A stretch of 39,073 nt of DNA from positions 1-39,073 of the IMG/VR virus record IMGVR_UViG_3300032895_000011. The stretch is one strand, 5' to 3'. Of this stretch, positions 30,993 to 38,806 are shown in pieces. Made by a program: the position numbers and the translations under genes. Position 1 is the first letter of the stretch. Each line of letters opens with the position of its first letter. The notes below the pieces were generated by a model that had not been told where the DNA came from, ran no database searches, and saw nothing but the letters and a program-made list of their open reading frames with translations. The DNA is from a virus.

Positions 30993-31201
30993 GTCTGCTC
31001 GCCTGCGCGTTCCAACACCGCGACTGCATCATCGATCGCGAGCTGGAAGATGCGGGACCGCTGCGATGCGGGCCAGTTGGACAGCACCAGCGCCGACAGT
31101 ATCGCGGCGACGTGGGCCTGCTCATGAGGCTCCAGCGCTGCCATCTCGCGATGGAAGTCTGCGGCGACCTCCGCCAGCACCATGATGTTATTCGGTGACA
31201 T
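30989..31201 (-). CDS. Small helical early protein
   Basis: 70 residues, mostly helix (VLAEVAADFHREMAALEPHEQAHVAAILSALVLSNWPASQRSRIFQLAIDDAVAVLERAG). Overlaps both neighbours. No recognised domain. It could be a small host-takeover protein. Confidence 0.6.
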   Translation of the reverse strand: MSPNNIMVLAEVAADFHREMAALEPHEQAHVAAILSALVLSNWPASQRSRIFQLAIDDAVAVLERAGEQT

Positions 31202-31460
31202 TGGCCGCGTCCGTGTAAATCGGCAGCCCGATCGCGCGGCGGCCGTCGGTGGTCAGGCTGATATCGGTCACTGTCGCCTCGCGGTTCGACGCGGCGACGT
31301 CGACGCGCCCGCGGATCAGCCGCTGGTGCGTCAACTGCTGCACCATCCTCAACTTGCGCGTTTCCGCAGCCGTCGGCCGCGCGCGGTTCAACAGGAACAG
31401 CCGTTGCGGGCAGGCGCGCAAGAACTGCTGTTCTTCGGCGGTGAGTTTGGTTTCAGGCAT
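31188..31460 (-). CDS. Small early hypothetical protein (intact copy)
   Basis: 90 residues from ATG 31460 (MPETKLTAEEQQFLRACPQRLFLLNRA...). The first 27 residues are duplicated upstream at 31652-31732. The C-terminal part (RKLRMVQQLTHQRLIRGRVDV...VTDISLTTDGRRAIGL) suggests a nucleic-acid-binding helix and strand mix. Overlaps the gene at 31453. Confidence 0.6.
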   Translation of the reverse strand: MPETKLTAEEQQFLRACPQRLFLLNRARPTAAETRKLRMVQQLTHQRLIRGRVDVAASNREATVTDISLTTDGRRAIGLPIYTDAANVTE

Positions 31461-31462
31461 CG
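31379..31462. repeat. 84-bp direct repeat, left copy
   Basis: Matches 31651-31734 at 83 of 84 positions; the only difference is A at 31421 versus G at 31693, which is synonymous. The copy spans the start of the intact MPETK gene. Confidence 0.9.
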
Positions 31463-31638
31463 TGGACCTCGAAGTCGAACTCGGAGGTAGTTTCCGCGAC
31501 AATCACGTCGCCGATCTCGCCGCGCTGCGCCTTCACTTCCGCGTCGTCGTAAGCTCCGTCCCAGTCTTCAGCCTCGATCTCGAAGTCAGGGAACCGCTCT
31601 ACCGTTATCCGTTGCACCTTAACCCTAAATTTGCGCAT
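31453..31638 (-). CDS. Small acidic protein inside the repeated block
   Basis: 61 residues (MRKFRVKVQRITVERFPDFEIEAEDWDGAYDDAEVKAQRGEIGDVIVAETTSEFDFEVHDA). Basic N-terminus, strongly acidic remainder. The start has GGAG 6 bases upstream. It lies between two near-identical 84-bp copies, so it was probably inserted or carried by a duplication. An acidic DNA-mimic or inhibitor is a possible guess, no more. Confidence 0.6.
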   Translation of the reverse strand: MRKFRVKVQRITVERFPDFEIEAEDWDGAYDDAEVKAQRGEIGDVIVAETTSEFDFEVHDA

Positions 31639-31732
31639 GACGCTCTCCCTGCGCGCGGTTCAACAGGAACAGCCGTTGCGGGCAGGCGCGCAGGAACTGC
31701 TGTTCTTCGGCGGTGAGTTTGGTTTCAGGCAT
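31625..31732 (-). pseudogene. Truncated duplicate of the MPETK gene start
   Basis: 35 codons: the first 27 residues equal the N-terminus of the intact gene at 31188-31460, then the frame runs into unrelated QGERHAQI and stops at 31625. It overlaps the ribosome site and start of the acidic gene at 31638, so its translation could drive that gene. It is a remnant from duplication. Confidence 0.7.
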
Positions 31733-31734
31733 CG
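31651..31734. repeat. 84-bp direct repeat, right copy
   Basis: Partner of 31379-31462, 272 bp away. Together they bracket one gene of 61 codons. Confidence 0.9.
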
Positions 31735-32090
31735 CGCGCGCCCTTGTTCACGCGCCGCCAATATTCCTCGCGAACCTTCCAGCCATCTTCGGTTATCTTG
31801 ATCGCGGCGTTGATATAGGTCTCTCCGGGTCTGCCGCCCAAAGCGGGCATAGGCTCACCGGTGGTGACGAACTTGATCCAGCCCAGAGCAGGCAATTCGC
31901 GGGTATAAAAATCCTCCCAATCATCGATCTGCTCGCACTCATGTTTACCGAACCCCGGACGTTGTTTATGGCCCTCCGGACTGATGAAGATAGGGAACGC
32001 GAGCCATGCGCCCGCGAACAAAGCCAGGAACGCCGCTTGCTTGTCGCGCGGCATGGCATCCAATTTGGCAATTTGGTCGCTATCAGGCAT
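31725..32090 (-). CDS. Early hypothetical protein
   Basis: 121 residues, start 32090 overlapping the GemA stop by 8 bases. MPDSDQIAKLDAMPRDKQAAFLALFAGAWLAFPIFIS includes a hydrophobic segment (about residues 20-36). The rest (KHECEQIDDWEDFYTRELPALGWIKFVTTGEPMPALGG) looks soluble. The membrane-like stretch is short, so anchoring is uncertain. No family recognised. Confidence 0.6.
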   Translation of the reverse strand: MPDSDQIAKLDAMPRDKQAAFLALFAGAWLAFPIFISPEGHKQRPGFGKHECEQIDDWEDFYTRELPALGWIKFVTTGEPMPALGGRPGETYINAAIKITEDGWKVREEYWRRVNKGARDA

Positions 32091-32544
32091 CCACCTTCTC
32101 CCCCTTGCGTTGCAGCCGCGCCCGCCAAGCCTTCAGCCCCTCGATCACCTTGTTCGCCTCTTCCGCGTACAGGAACTCCGGGGCGCTGATGCCGGTTGGG
32201 TTCTTCACGCTCTTGGTCTGGCGCGCCACGAAGCTGCGCAGCTCGGCGTCGCCGGCGTTGCCGTCCAACAGTGGCCGGATGTCCGCCCAGATCGCGTAGA
32301 TCATCCGCACCTGCGGGTTGTCGCTGCGTCGATTCTTCGGCCGGGGCTGATCGACGAAGCCCAGCGACTGCATCTCCTCCAGCACCGCGACCAGCTCGGC
32401 ATCGGAGCAATCCGCCGCACTGCTCTTCCACGTCACGCGCATCAGCACGGCGCGATAATCGTCATCCGCCATCCGGAGCTGTTTCTTCGCGACGTGGATC
32501 TTCGCCAGCATCCCGTGCCGCTCGCTCTTCCGCTGCGCGCTCAT
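32083..32544 (-). CDS. gemA: GemA-like regulatory protein (DUF1018), Mu gp16
   Basis: 153 residues from ATG 32544, TGATG with the preceding stop. HVAKKQLRMADDDYRAVLMRVTWKSSAADCSDAELVAVLEEMQSLGF and MIYAIWADIRPLLDGNAGDAELRSFVARQTKSVKNPTG are typical of GemA/DUF1018, which modulates host gene expression and DNA topology in Mu. It precedes Mor in the early operon, as in Mu. Confidence 0.9.
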   Translation of the reverse strand: MSAQRKSERHGMLAKIHVAKKQLRMADDDYRAVLMRVTWKSSAADCSDAELVAVLEEMQSLGFVDQPRPKNRRSDNPQVRMIYAIWADIRPLLDGNAGDAELRSFVARQTKSVKNPTGISAPEFLYAEEANKVIEGLKAWRARLQRKGEKVDA

Positions 32545-33023
32545 CAGGCGCGCGCCCGCAGATGGTCCGGCGCGGTCGAGATCATTCGGAATGGCGCCTT
32601 CTGCCCGTCGGACGGCGCCACCGCCCAGGCAGGCAGATTCACGATCAGGTCGTTGCCGTGGATCTCGAATGTCGCCGGCTCGCCCTTGCGCGCCATCGGC
32701 GCCACGCCGGCCGGCAGCGGCAGCCGCACGACGGGCGACGGCACGGTGCCGTTCCTGCCGCCCCAGCATACCAGCTTGTGTTCGTTGCCGGCGCTCAGCC
32801 GCAGCCGGCCCGCGTGCTCGCCGGTGCCCAGCAGCGCAGAGACGGATTTGCCCTTCGCCCACCATTCGGCGAGCGGCGCCCCGATCCGCTTCGCCCGCAC
32901 CGTCACCAGCAGCGCCATCTGCGCGCCTTCGCGGCCGATCCGGGATATCGCCACGCGCACGTCAGGCTCGCGGCTGTAGTTCCTCGTGCGCCGCTCCAGC
33001 GGCTCAATCTTTGTCCAACCCAT
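32544..33023 (-). CDS. Conserved early hypothetical protein
   Basis: 159 residues from ATG 33023 (MGWTKIEPLERRTRNYSREPDVRVAISRIG...). The beta-rich, basic sequence includes AISRIGREGAQMALLVTVRAKRIGAPLAEWW and KLVCWGGRNGTVPSPVVRLPLPAGV. Overlaps the upstream gene by 20 bases and GemA by one. Clearly coding, function not recognised. Confidence 0.65.
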   Translation of the reverse strand: MGWTKIEPLERRTRNYSREPDVRVAISRIGREGAQMALLVTVRAKRIGAPLAEWWAKGKSVSALLGTGEHAGRLRLSAGNEHKLVCWGGRNGTVPSPVVRLPLPAGVAPMARKGEPATFEIHGNDLIVNLPAWAVAPSDGQKAPFRMISTAPDHLRARA

Positions 33024-33450
33024 CGTCTTTCCCCTGTTTGGCAACCCAGTGCCGGCACGCCGGATCTGCCCGGCGGATGTCGCTTCCCGCTCCGCACGTC
33101 CAGCGCGCGCGGCTCAGTGCGCATTTCGAAAATCTCTTCCCCGCGCGGGTCGATACCGAGACGCGATGCTGGCACGCACCGCACGTCTCGCCCTTCGGCC
33201 CGGTGCCGGGCGGCGCGGCGTGCCCGCGCGTCTTCACCGGTGCGGGCTTGCTCTGCGGCGGCAGGATCATCAACGGCACCTGGCGGGGGCTCTCCGGCGC
33301 GGGCTCGCTCTGCGTCGGCATGCCCATCAGCGCCTCTTGGTAGGCGTTGTCCGTCACATGATTCACCGGCGCCGGCGCCATGTCCCGCAGGTCCACGACG
33401 CCCTCGCCGAACGTGAACCGCTTCAGGTGCGGGCTGCTGAAGGTCCGCAT
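33004..33450 (-). CDS. Cysteine-rich early protein, possible zinc binder
   Basis: 148 residues from ATG 33450 (MRTFSSPHLKRFTFGEGVV), TGATG with the preceding stop. The middle is Pro-rich. The C-terminus has CGACQHRV, SKCALSRARWTC and DPACRHW, i.e. five cysteines plus a histidine that could bind zinc. Conserved-looking but unnamed. Confidence 0.6.
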   Translation of the reverse strand: MRTFSSPHLKRFTFGEGVVDLRDMAPAPVNHVTDNAYQEALMGMPTQSEPAPESPRQVPLMILPPQSKPAPVKTRGHAAPPGTGPKGETCGACQHRVSVSTRAGKRFSKCALSRARWTCGAGSDIRRADPACRHWVAKQGKDDGLDKD

Positions 33451-33710
33451 CAGTGGCGCACCGCGTCGGGCGGACAGGGCTCGGCGCATCCGAGCGCTTC
33501 GGCCCTCTCGATCAGCCACAGCAGCGAAACCCCGTCGAGCCCGACGCCGGCCTCCTCGCACTCATCCGCGGTAAAGATCGTTCGCGCCAGGTCGATCCCG
33601 TACTCCTCGGCGACGACTCTCAGGGCGCAGGACATCAGCAGAAGAATGTCCATCGCGCGCGCGAGGAATTCGGCGATTTCGACGTCGGTCGGGCGTCCGG
33701 TGTCGCTCAT
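33450..33710 (-). CDS. Small early hypothetical protein
   Basis: 86 residues from ATG 33710 (MSDTGRPTDVEIAEFLARAMDILLLMSCALRVVAEEYGIDL...). An amphipathic helix region is followed by an acidic stretch. ATGA overlap with the gene before it. No family recognised. Confidence 0.55.
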   Translation of the reverse strand: MSDTGRPTDVEIAEFLARAMDILLLMSCALRVVAEEYGIDLARTIFTADECEEAGVGLDGVSLLWLIERAEALGCAEPCPPDAVRH

Positions 33711-33994
33711 AGCTGCCTCGCAGGAGGCAACGCAGCGCAAGCGTCCAGGGCCGCTTGGACCTCTTCGACGGTCTTATGCGGTACGCCCATCGCCTCTTCG
33801 AAACCGGGGCCGAGCATGCATGTCTCGAAGCGGTATCCGAGATCTTTCGGGTAAAACCACGTCTTCTCGATCCCCCGCAGCACGGACAGGCCGTATCCAT
33901 TCTTCGCGAACCAAACTTCGGCGCGCTCGATACCCCACTCCGGCATTATGGGGTGCGGTCCGAATTTCAAATCGCTGAACTGGATCGTGCTCAT
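33707..33994 (-). CDS. Small early hypothetical protein
   Basis: 95 residues (MSTIQFSDLKFGPHPIMPEWGIERAEVWFAKNGYGLSVLRG...). The sequence is varied with many aromatic residues and clearly coding. Overlaps both neighbours by ATGA. Function unknown. Confidence 0.6.
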   Translation of the reverse strand: MSTIQFSDLKFGPHPIMPEWGIERAEVWFAKNGYGLSVLRGIEKTWFYPKDLGYRFETCMLGPGFEEAMGVPHKTVEEVQAALDACAALPPARQL

Positions 33995-34596
33995 AGCCGG
34001 CTCATGTCCAGCACGATCTGTTCGAACGTCGCGTCCTCGCCGCCACGATCGTAGATCCGCAGATGCCGCCGGCTGTAGGCCACGCGCAGGGCATCGTTGA
34101 TCGCCTGCATTGCCTGGCGCCAGCGTTCATCGTCGAAACTGAACTGCCGCAGCGCCAGGATGCGGTCCACGCGCGGCCGGCCGCCCTCGCCGACTTCGAA
34201 GGCCGCCATCACGATCGCGCGCAGTTTTTCGTCGGCACCCTCGCTCCAATCCGTCAGGCAGGCGTCAATCAGCTCTTTCGCCACCTGCAGCTCCGGCCCG
34301 AAGGTCAGTGCATCGGCCACGGAAACCTGCACGCGCACCAGCGCATCGCTGCTGTGCAGTTGCAGGCCGTCGCGCCGGCCGCCCAGCTTCAGGCCGTATT
34401 GCTCTGCGATCAGCGCGCGGAATGCGTCGATATCGGCCATCATCGCGAGCTTTTCCTGCACGATCAGGTCGCGCAACGCGCGTGCCCGCGCGGCCAGCGC
34501 AACGCAAAGATCGTGTTCCAGAACGCGCGCCGGCTTGAACATCCGCTCGGGATAAAGCCTGCCGCCGACTGCCGGGATCATGCGTTCGTCGTTCAT
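33991..34596 (-). CDS. DUF3164 family protein
   Basis: 201 residues. FSFDDERWRQAMQAINDALRVAYSRRHLRIYDR near the C-terminus is the DUF3164 signature found in the early region of Mu-like phages. The N-terminal half is helical (LVAL AARARALRDLIVQEKLAMMADIDAFRALIAEQYG). Starts ATGA with the upstream stop. Its biochemical role is not established. Confidence 0.85.
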   Translation of the reverse strand: MNDERMIPAVGGRLYPERMFKPARVLEHDLCVALAARARALRDLIVQEKLAMMADIDAFRALIAEQYGLKLGGRRDGLQLHSSDALVRVQVSVADALTFGPELQVAKELIDACLTDWSEGADEKLRAIVMAAFEVGEGGRPRVDRILALRQFSFDDERWRQAMQAINDALRVAYSRRHLRIYDRGGEDATFEQIVLDMSRL

Positions 34597-34784
34597 GCTG
34601 CCTCACTCACCAGGCGCAGGCCGCGGCGAGCCCGCGGCCTGTCCTGCTCTTGCTCGCGAAGTTCCTGGTAGATTCGGTATTGCTGCTCGGCCGCGGCGGC
34701 GCAGGCCGGGCACGCTTCGATGCCGCCCACGCTGCGCGACACCACGTAGCCCTTGTCCTGGCATGCGCCGCAGCGGGGCTCCAT
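34593..34784 (-). CDS. Small CxxC zinc-ribbon-like protein
   Basis: 63 residues from ATG 34784. MEPRCGACQDKGYVVSR and EACPACAAA form two CxxC pairs (a C4 zinc ribbon like those in DnaJ-type or regulator proteins), followed by a basic helix (YRIYQELREQEQDRPRARRGLRL). TGATG with the upstream small membrane gene. Confidence 0.65.
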   Translation of the reverse strand: MEPRCGACQDKGYVVSRSVGGIEACPACAAAAEQQYRIYQELREQEQDRPRARRGLRLVSEAA

Positions 34785-34969
34785 CACAGCAGCCACCCCG
34801 CCACGAAACCGCCCGCAGCCATCAGCAGCGACAACGCCGCCGCGCCGGCCACGAATTTCGCCCGGCTGATGCTCGCCGCCCGCATCGCCTCCATGCCCAT
34901 CGCATAGCCGCCGGCGAGGCATCCCGCCGCGGCCAGCAGCACCAACAGCCGAAACGTCGGTTCGTTCAC
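34784..34969 (-). CDS. Small two-helix membrane protein
   Basis: 61 residues, GTG start at 34969 (GTGA overlap). Two hydrophobic helices (about residues 7-26 and 40-60: LLVLLAAAGCLAGGYAMGM; AGAAALSLLMAAGGFVAGWLL). Inner-membrane location predicted. Function unknown; small membrane proteins in early phage regions are often exclusion or immunity factors, but this is a guess. Confidence 0.6.
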   Translation of the reverse strand: MNEPTFRLLVLLAAAGCLAGGYAMGMEAMRAASISRAKFVAGAAALSLLMAAGGFVAGWLL

Positions 34970-35061
34970 GGCTGCCTCCCTGCGGCACTGCGGCGCCGCT
35001 TCGGGGCACAGAAATACGCCAGCGCCGCGCGCACGGCCCAGACCGGAGGAACGTCGATCAT
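34966..35061 (-). CDS. Mini-ORF of 31 codons
   Basis: MIDVPPVWAVRAALAYFCAPKRRRSAAGRQP, with ATG 35061 in ATGA overlap upstream and GTGA overlap downstream. The continuous coupling on both sides supports translation despite its size. Basic C-terminus. Confidence 0.45.
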   Translation of the reverse strand: MIDVPPVWAVRAALAYFCAPKRRRSAAGRQP

Positions 35062-35384
35062 CCCCGATCCTCCGTCTCGGCTTCGTGCAGCACCGCGTTG
35101 CGCGCCATCGCGTCCTGGATGATGCGATCCAGCCGCGTCTCCTCGCGCACCGTCAGAACACCGCACGCCCGGTAGACGCCCACCAACAGCTTGAATGTCC
35201 CAAGCGCCGTCGCCCGGCCGATCTTGTCCTGGGGCGTCGGCGCCGACCGCATCGTGCGGGCAATGACACTCTGGACCGCCGCGCGAACCCGGTCCCTCTC
35301 GATCGGCGTCATGATGTCGAGCAGCCGGTAGTCGTCGGCCAGGAAGCTGAGCACCAGATCCGGCAGCAAAATTCCCTGACACAT
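35058..35384 (-). CDS. Early hypothetical protein after MuB
   Basis: 108 residues (MCQGILLPDLVLSFLADDYRLLDIMTPIERDRVRAAVQSVI...). Helical, with IGRATALGTFKLLVGVYRACGVLTVREETRLDRI. Follows MuB by 3 bp. A Mu kil/gam position; no Gam signature is seen. Confidence 0.6.
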   Translation of the reverse strand: MCQGILLPDLVLSFLADDYRLLDIMTPIERDRVRAAVQSVIARTMRSAPTPQDKIGRATALGTFKLLVGVYRACGVLTVREETRLDRIIQDAMARNAVLHEAETEDRG

Positions 35385-35387
35385 CGT

Positions 35388-36362
35388 TCACGCCCCCCCT
35401 CCGCTCAACTGCGACCACGCCCCGCGCACATGCTCCACGCCCAGCGGCTGACTGTTTGCCGCCGCCAGGCCGAACGCGATCCGCAATGTCATGGTCAGCC
35501 CGCGCAGGCCGCCCGGCTGCAGCGCAATTCCCTGAAGCTCGGCGCGCTCCGCGTCCCCGCTCACGCTCCAAGCGTCCAGCAGCGTCGCGATATCGGGCTT
35601 CGTCGGCCGCGGCGGCGCAAAGCGCACCCCGACGCGGCTGCTGATCTGCGCCAACTGAACGCGCCGCCGCGCCAGCCCCATATGCGCGTCCAGATCGTGG
35701 TTGCCCGCCAGCACGATCCCCACGCTGGCGGCATCGAAAATGCTGCGCACCTGGTCCAGCGCTTCCACCGACAGGTGCTGCCCTTCGTCGATCATCAGCA
35801 GCCCGCGCGTGCCCTTCAGTCGCAGCACGATGCGGGCGTAAAGTTCCGCCACGCGCCCCGGCAGCCCCAGCCTCATGTTGGTGGCGATCTCGCCCAGCAC
35901 TGCGGAAATCCGCGTGTGGCACGGCGTCAGCGTCACCATCCACGTGGTCTGCGGATATTGCTCCGCATACGCGCTCAGCGCCTGCGTCTTGCCGACGCCG
36001 GAGCCGCCAACCACCACGCCGATCGTCGGCGTCGCCTTGGCGAAGTCGCAGATTTCCCAGATCCGGGATGCCGTCTTCGTCATCACGAACGGCGGCTCGG
36101 CCGGCAGCGTCGCCTTCGTCCGCGCCCGCGCCTCACGCCCCATCAGCCACGCGTTCACCGCGCGCGTCACGCGCTTGTTGTCGCCGGCATAGGTGCCGGC
36201 CCGCCATGCCGACAGCGTCTGATACGCGATGCCCGTCTCCGGCTGGATCCGGCTCAGCGGCCGACCGTCGGCCTTCGTCGCCGCGTCGAATTCCGCGCGC
36301 ACGGCCGCCTCGTCCAGCTCCGGCGCCGCTCTTTCCAGCAGGTCTTCTGTGGTGCTACTCAT
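35388..36362 (-). CDS. B: MuB-type target-choice ATPase
   Basis: 324 residues (Mu B is 312). N-terminal helix-turn-helix (RPLSRIQPETGIAYQTLSAWRAGTY, about residues 34-58), then an AAA+ domain: Walker A GGSGVGKT (119-126), Walker B GLLMIDEGQHL (187-197), sensor region IVLAGNHDL. It binds DNA as an ATP filament and delivers target DNA to the transposase. The ribosome site (AAGGAACGAGG) precedes ATG 36362, and A stops 30 bp upstream. Confidence 0.94.
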   Translation of the reverse strand: MSSTTEDLLERAAPELDEAAVRAEFDAATKADGRPLSRIQPETGIAYQTLSAWRAGTYAGDNKRVTRAVNAWLMGREARARTKATLPAEPPFVMTKTASRIWEICDFAKATPTIGVVVGGSGVGKTQALSAYAEQYPQTTWMVTLTPCHTRISAVLGEIATNMRLGLPGRVAELYARIVLRLKGTRGLLMIDEGQHLSVEALDQVRSIFDAASVGIVLAGNHDLDAHMGLARRRVQLAQISSRVGVRFAPPRPTKPDIATLLDAWSVSGDAERAELQGIALQPGGLRGLTMTLRIAFGLAAANSQPLGVEHVRGAWSQLSGGGA

Positions 36363-36392
36363 TGCCTCGTTCCTTGTTGCGATCGGCGAGTG

Positions 36393-38351
36393 TCAGTCGC
36401 CGGTTTCTTCACGAACCACGTGCAGATGCGCGCCGCCTGGCCGGGCTGCGCGTATCTGTGCGAGTGCGCTGAACAGCGCGTCTTCCTTTTCCTCCTGCTC
36501 TGTGTCGGGGATCGGCTGCAGCGCCGCGCTGCCGCGCGCCAGGCGCACCACCTTCGCCGCCGGCAGCGGCGCGGGCTCGGGCGCATCCGGCAGCAGCGCC
36601 GCCACTTCCTGGATCGACATGCGCCGCTCGGCGTCCAGCCTGTCGCGTTGCGCCCGCCGCCATTGATTCCGCGCGCGCGCATGGTCCTGCGCCGCGTCGA
36701 TGTTGTTGAAGCCCGCAGCCTCGCGGCACGCCGCCGCGCCCAGATACGCCCCGTCCAGCCGATACACATGCAGCGGCTGCTGCAGCTTCTCGGGATCGAA
36801 CCGCGCCACCACGCGATGGCCGCGCCATTCGTGCAGGAACTCGCCCCAGAAACGATTGCCCAGCAGCTCGATCACGCCGTCCTGCTTGCCCACGGCCAGC
36901 CCCTCGGCGGCCAGCAGCCACAGCCGGCGTTGCTCCGGCGTCGCCTTGCGGATCGGCGAGCGCTCATAGCTCTCATTGAACACATCATCGAAGGATCGGC
37001 CTTCGCACACGCGGCTGCGGCGCCCGACGCGGGAGTTGTGCTCAACCACCGCCTCCGCGACCACCGCGACGAATACATCCAGCGGCACCGCCTTGCTGCC
37101 GTAATTCTCCGGCTTCGCCAGCGGATCGTTGCCGGTATAGGCACCGGCGAATTTCGGATGCTTCGCCGTGTCGGTGGCGAAGTCGCGGAACGCGCGCTCG
37201 ATCGGCTTCGCCTGGCCGTGATATGGCGTTGTCCAGTGCACGGTCACGCCGAGCTGCGTCATGATGCCGCTCGGTTCGTCATCCAGCACTTTGAAGCGAT
37301 ACCGGTTCGGCGTGCCCCCGGTCAGCCACTTGCTGGCGAACGCGCGGCCATTGTCCAGCCACGCATCGTCAGGGATGCCGAACTCTTCCACCAGGTCGCC
37401 GAACGCCAGGCGCACCGCGGCGCGGTTCTCGCTTTTATCGACGCGCCAGGACAGCATCTTGCCCGAAAGCAGGTCCTGAAACGCCACCATCACCGGGCGC
37501 CCGACGTAACCGTCCGGCCAGCGCACGAACACGTCCCACTTGTGGCCGTCGGCGTTCACCGCTTGCAGGGCATGGAACACGCTGCGATCGCGCACTTGCG
37601 CGGGGAACATCGCCTTCACCGCATCCACGCCCTCGCGGGCCAGCACCCGCACCGGCTCCGGCAGCGCACTGATGCGCCGCAGCAGCGTGCGCTTGCTGGC
37701 CAGCGTCCAGCCGTGATGCTTGGCGGCGCGTTCCAGCCGGCGGAAGCACCCGGTGAAGCTGGGGCGCTCCGGCCGCAGGTAATCGGCTTTTAGGAACTCC
37801 CACGCCTCGGCGCTGCATTCCACCGTTTCGGTGCTGCCCGCGTGGCGCGGCGCGAGATACGGCAGCCAATCAGGCCGCTCCACGCCGGCCACGGCCGCTG
37901 ACCAGCTATAGAAGGTGGATTTGCTGGCGCCCGCGCGCCGCGCGACCATGTCCACCGCCACCACGCGATCGACGCCGTTGCGCACCAGCGCTTCCACCGC
38001 CCCGATCGCTTCCAGCTTCGCCTTCGCCTTCGCTTTCTTCTTGTCAGGCAGCGCGTCGAACCACGCCCACATCTCTTCCCGCGTCAGCGTGGCCTTCGCC
38101 CGCTCGCGTTCCGACGCCTGCTCGATCTTGGATAGCTGGATAGCCAGATCAGCCTGCGCGGAAAGCGGCAGCAGGCTGTAGTGGTACTCGATGCCGCCGC
38201 CACGCCCCTGCCGATCGCGGCACAGCGCACCCTGCTCTTGCCACCGCTCGCGTTTCGCCAGATCGATCACTTTGCCCTTGGTCGCGGGCATGCCGGCCAG
38301 CGCCATCGCGGCGATCTCGGCCGCGCTGAACCATTCCTGCGCCAGGCTCAA
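36393..38351 (-). CDS. A: Mu-type DDE transposase (MuA)
   Basis: 652 residues (MuA 663). The only usable start is TTG 38351, in a TTGA overlap. The N-terminal winged-helix domain (AQEWFSAAEIAAMALAGMPATKGKVIDLAKRERW) is complete. The catalytic core has Asp268 (NADGHKWDVFV), Asp333 (LDNGRAFASKW) and Glu385 (KPIERAFRDF), the DDE triad. The C-terminal tail likely contacts B and ClpX. It catalyses end cleavage and strand transfer at the TG-ended phage termini. Confidence 0.96.
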   Translation of the reverse strand: MSLAQEWFSAAEIAAMALAGMPATKGKVIDLAKRERWQEQGALCRDRQGRGGGIEYHYSLLPLSAQADLAIQLSKIEQASERERAKATLTREEMWAWFDALPDKKKAKAKAKLEAIGAVEALVRNGVDRVVAVDMVARRAGASKSTFYSWSAAVAGVERPDWLPYLAPRHAGSTETVECSAEAWEFLKADYLRPERPSFTGCFRRLERAAKHHGWTLASKRTLLRRISALPEPVRVLAREGVDAVKAMFPAQVRDRSVFHALQAVNADGHKWDVFVRWPDGYVGRPVMVAFQDLLSGKMLSWRVDKSENRAAVRLAFGDLVEEFGIPDDAWLDNGRAFASKWLTGGTPNRYRFKVLDDEPSGIMTQLGVTVHWTTPYHGQAKPIERAFRDFATDTAKHPKFAGAYTGNDPLAKPENYGSKAVPLDVFVAVVAEAVVEHNSRVGRRSRVCEGRSFDDVFNESYERSPIRKATPEQRRLWLLAAEGLAVGKQDGVIELLGNRFWGEFLHEWRGHRVVARFDPEKLQQPLHVYRLDGAYLGAAACREAAGFNNIDAAQDHARARNQWRRAQRDRLDAERRMSIQEVAALLPDAPEPAPLPAAKVVRLARGSAALQPIPDTEQEEKEDALFSALAQIRAARPGGAHLHVVREETGD

Positions 38352-38806
38352 AGTGCCCCTCCCGCGCGAGCCTGCCGGCGCAGCGCATCCGCTGCCCGCC
38401 CCAGCTCGTCTCGTTTTTCGTGCAGCGCCGCGAGTTCGATCAGTGGCAGGTGTTTCCGTTCCACCACGGCCCAGCCCATCATTTCGGCAAGCAGTTCCAG
38501 CAGCCGCCGGTCCCGCGTGACATGCAGCACCGCCAGGAACCGCGTGACGCTGATGCGATGATCGTCGCGCACCTGGCTGGTGTAGGCGTTCAGCATTGCC
38601 TTGCTGACCGGCTCGCCCAGGAAACCCGACATCCGCGCCACCACGTCTTCCCGCGCCAGCCCGCAGTCGCTCAGCGCGGCCTTGATGGCGTTGCAGATGC
38701 GCCCATCCAGCGTCGCCGCGCGCGTGCGCTCATCTTCGAACCGCACAATCGCCGGCGGTGGCGTCCACTCAAGCAACGAAAGCTGGCCTGGCGCGCCGCG
38801 GGACAT
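38348..38806 (-). CDS. Early DNA-binding-like protein before MuA
   Basis: 152 residues. GLAREDVVARMSGFLGEPVSKAMLNAYTSQVRDDHRISVTRFLAVLHVTRDRRLLELLAEMMGWAVVERK looks like a helix-turn-helix fold. Such proteins occur directly before A in many Mu-like prophages. AAGG lies 7 bases before ATG 38806. A regulator of the early promoter or transposition accessory factor is possible. Confidence 0.65.
   Translation of the reverse strand: MSRGAPGQLSLLEWTPPPAIVRFEDERTRAATLDGRICNAIKAALSDCGLAREDVVARMSGFLGEPVSKAMLNAYTSQVRDDHRISVTRFLAVLHVTRDRRLLELLAEMMGWAVVERKHLPLIELAALHEKRDELGRAADALRRQARAGGAL

Noticed and set aside
35085-37793. Long plus-strand frame opposite MuB and MuA
   Set aside because: Arg/His/Gln-rich shadow of high-GC genes with clear MuA and MuB on the other strand; no motifs.
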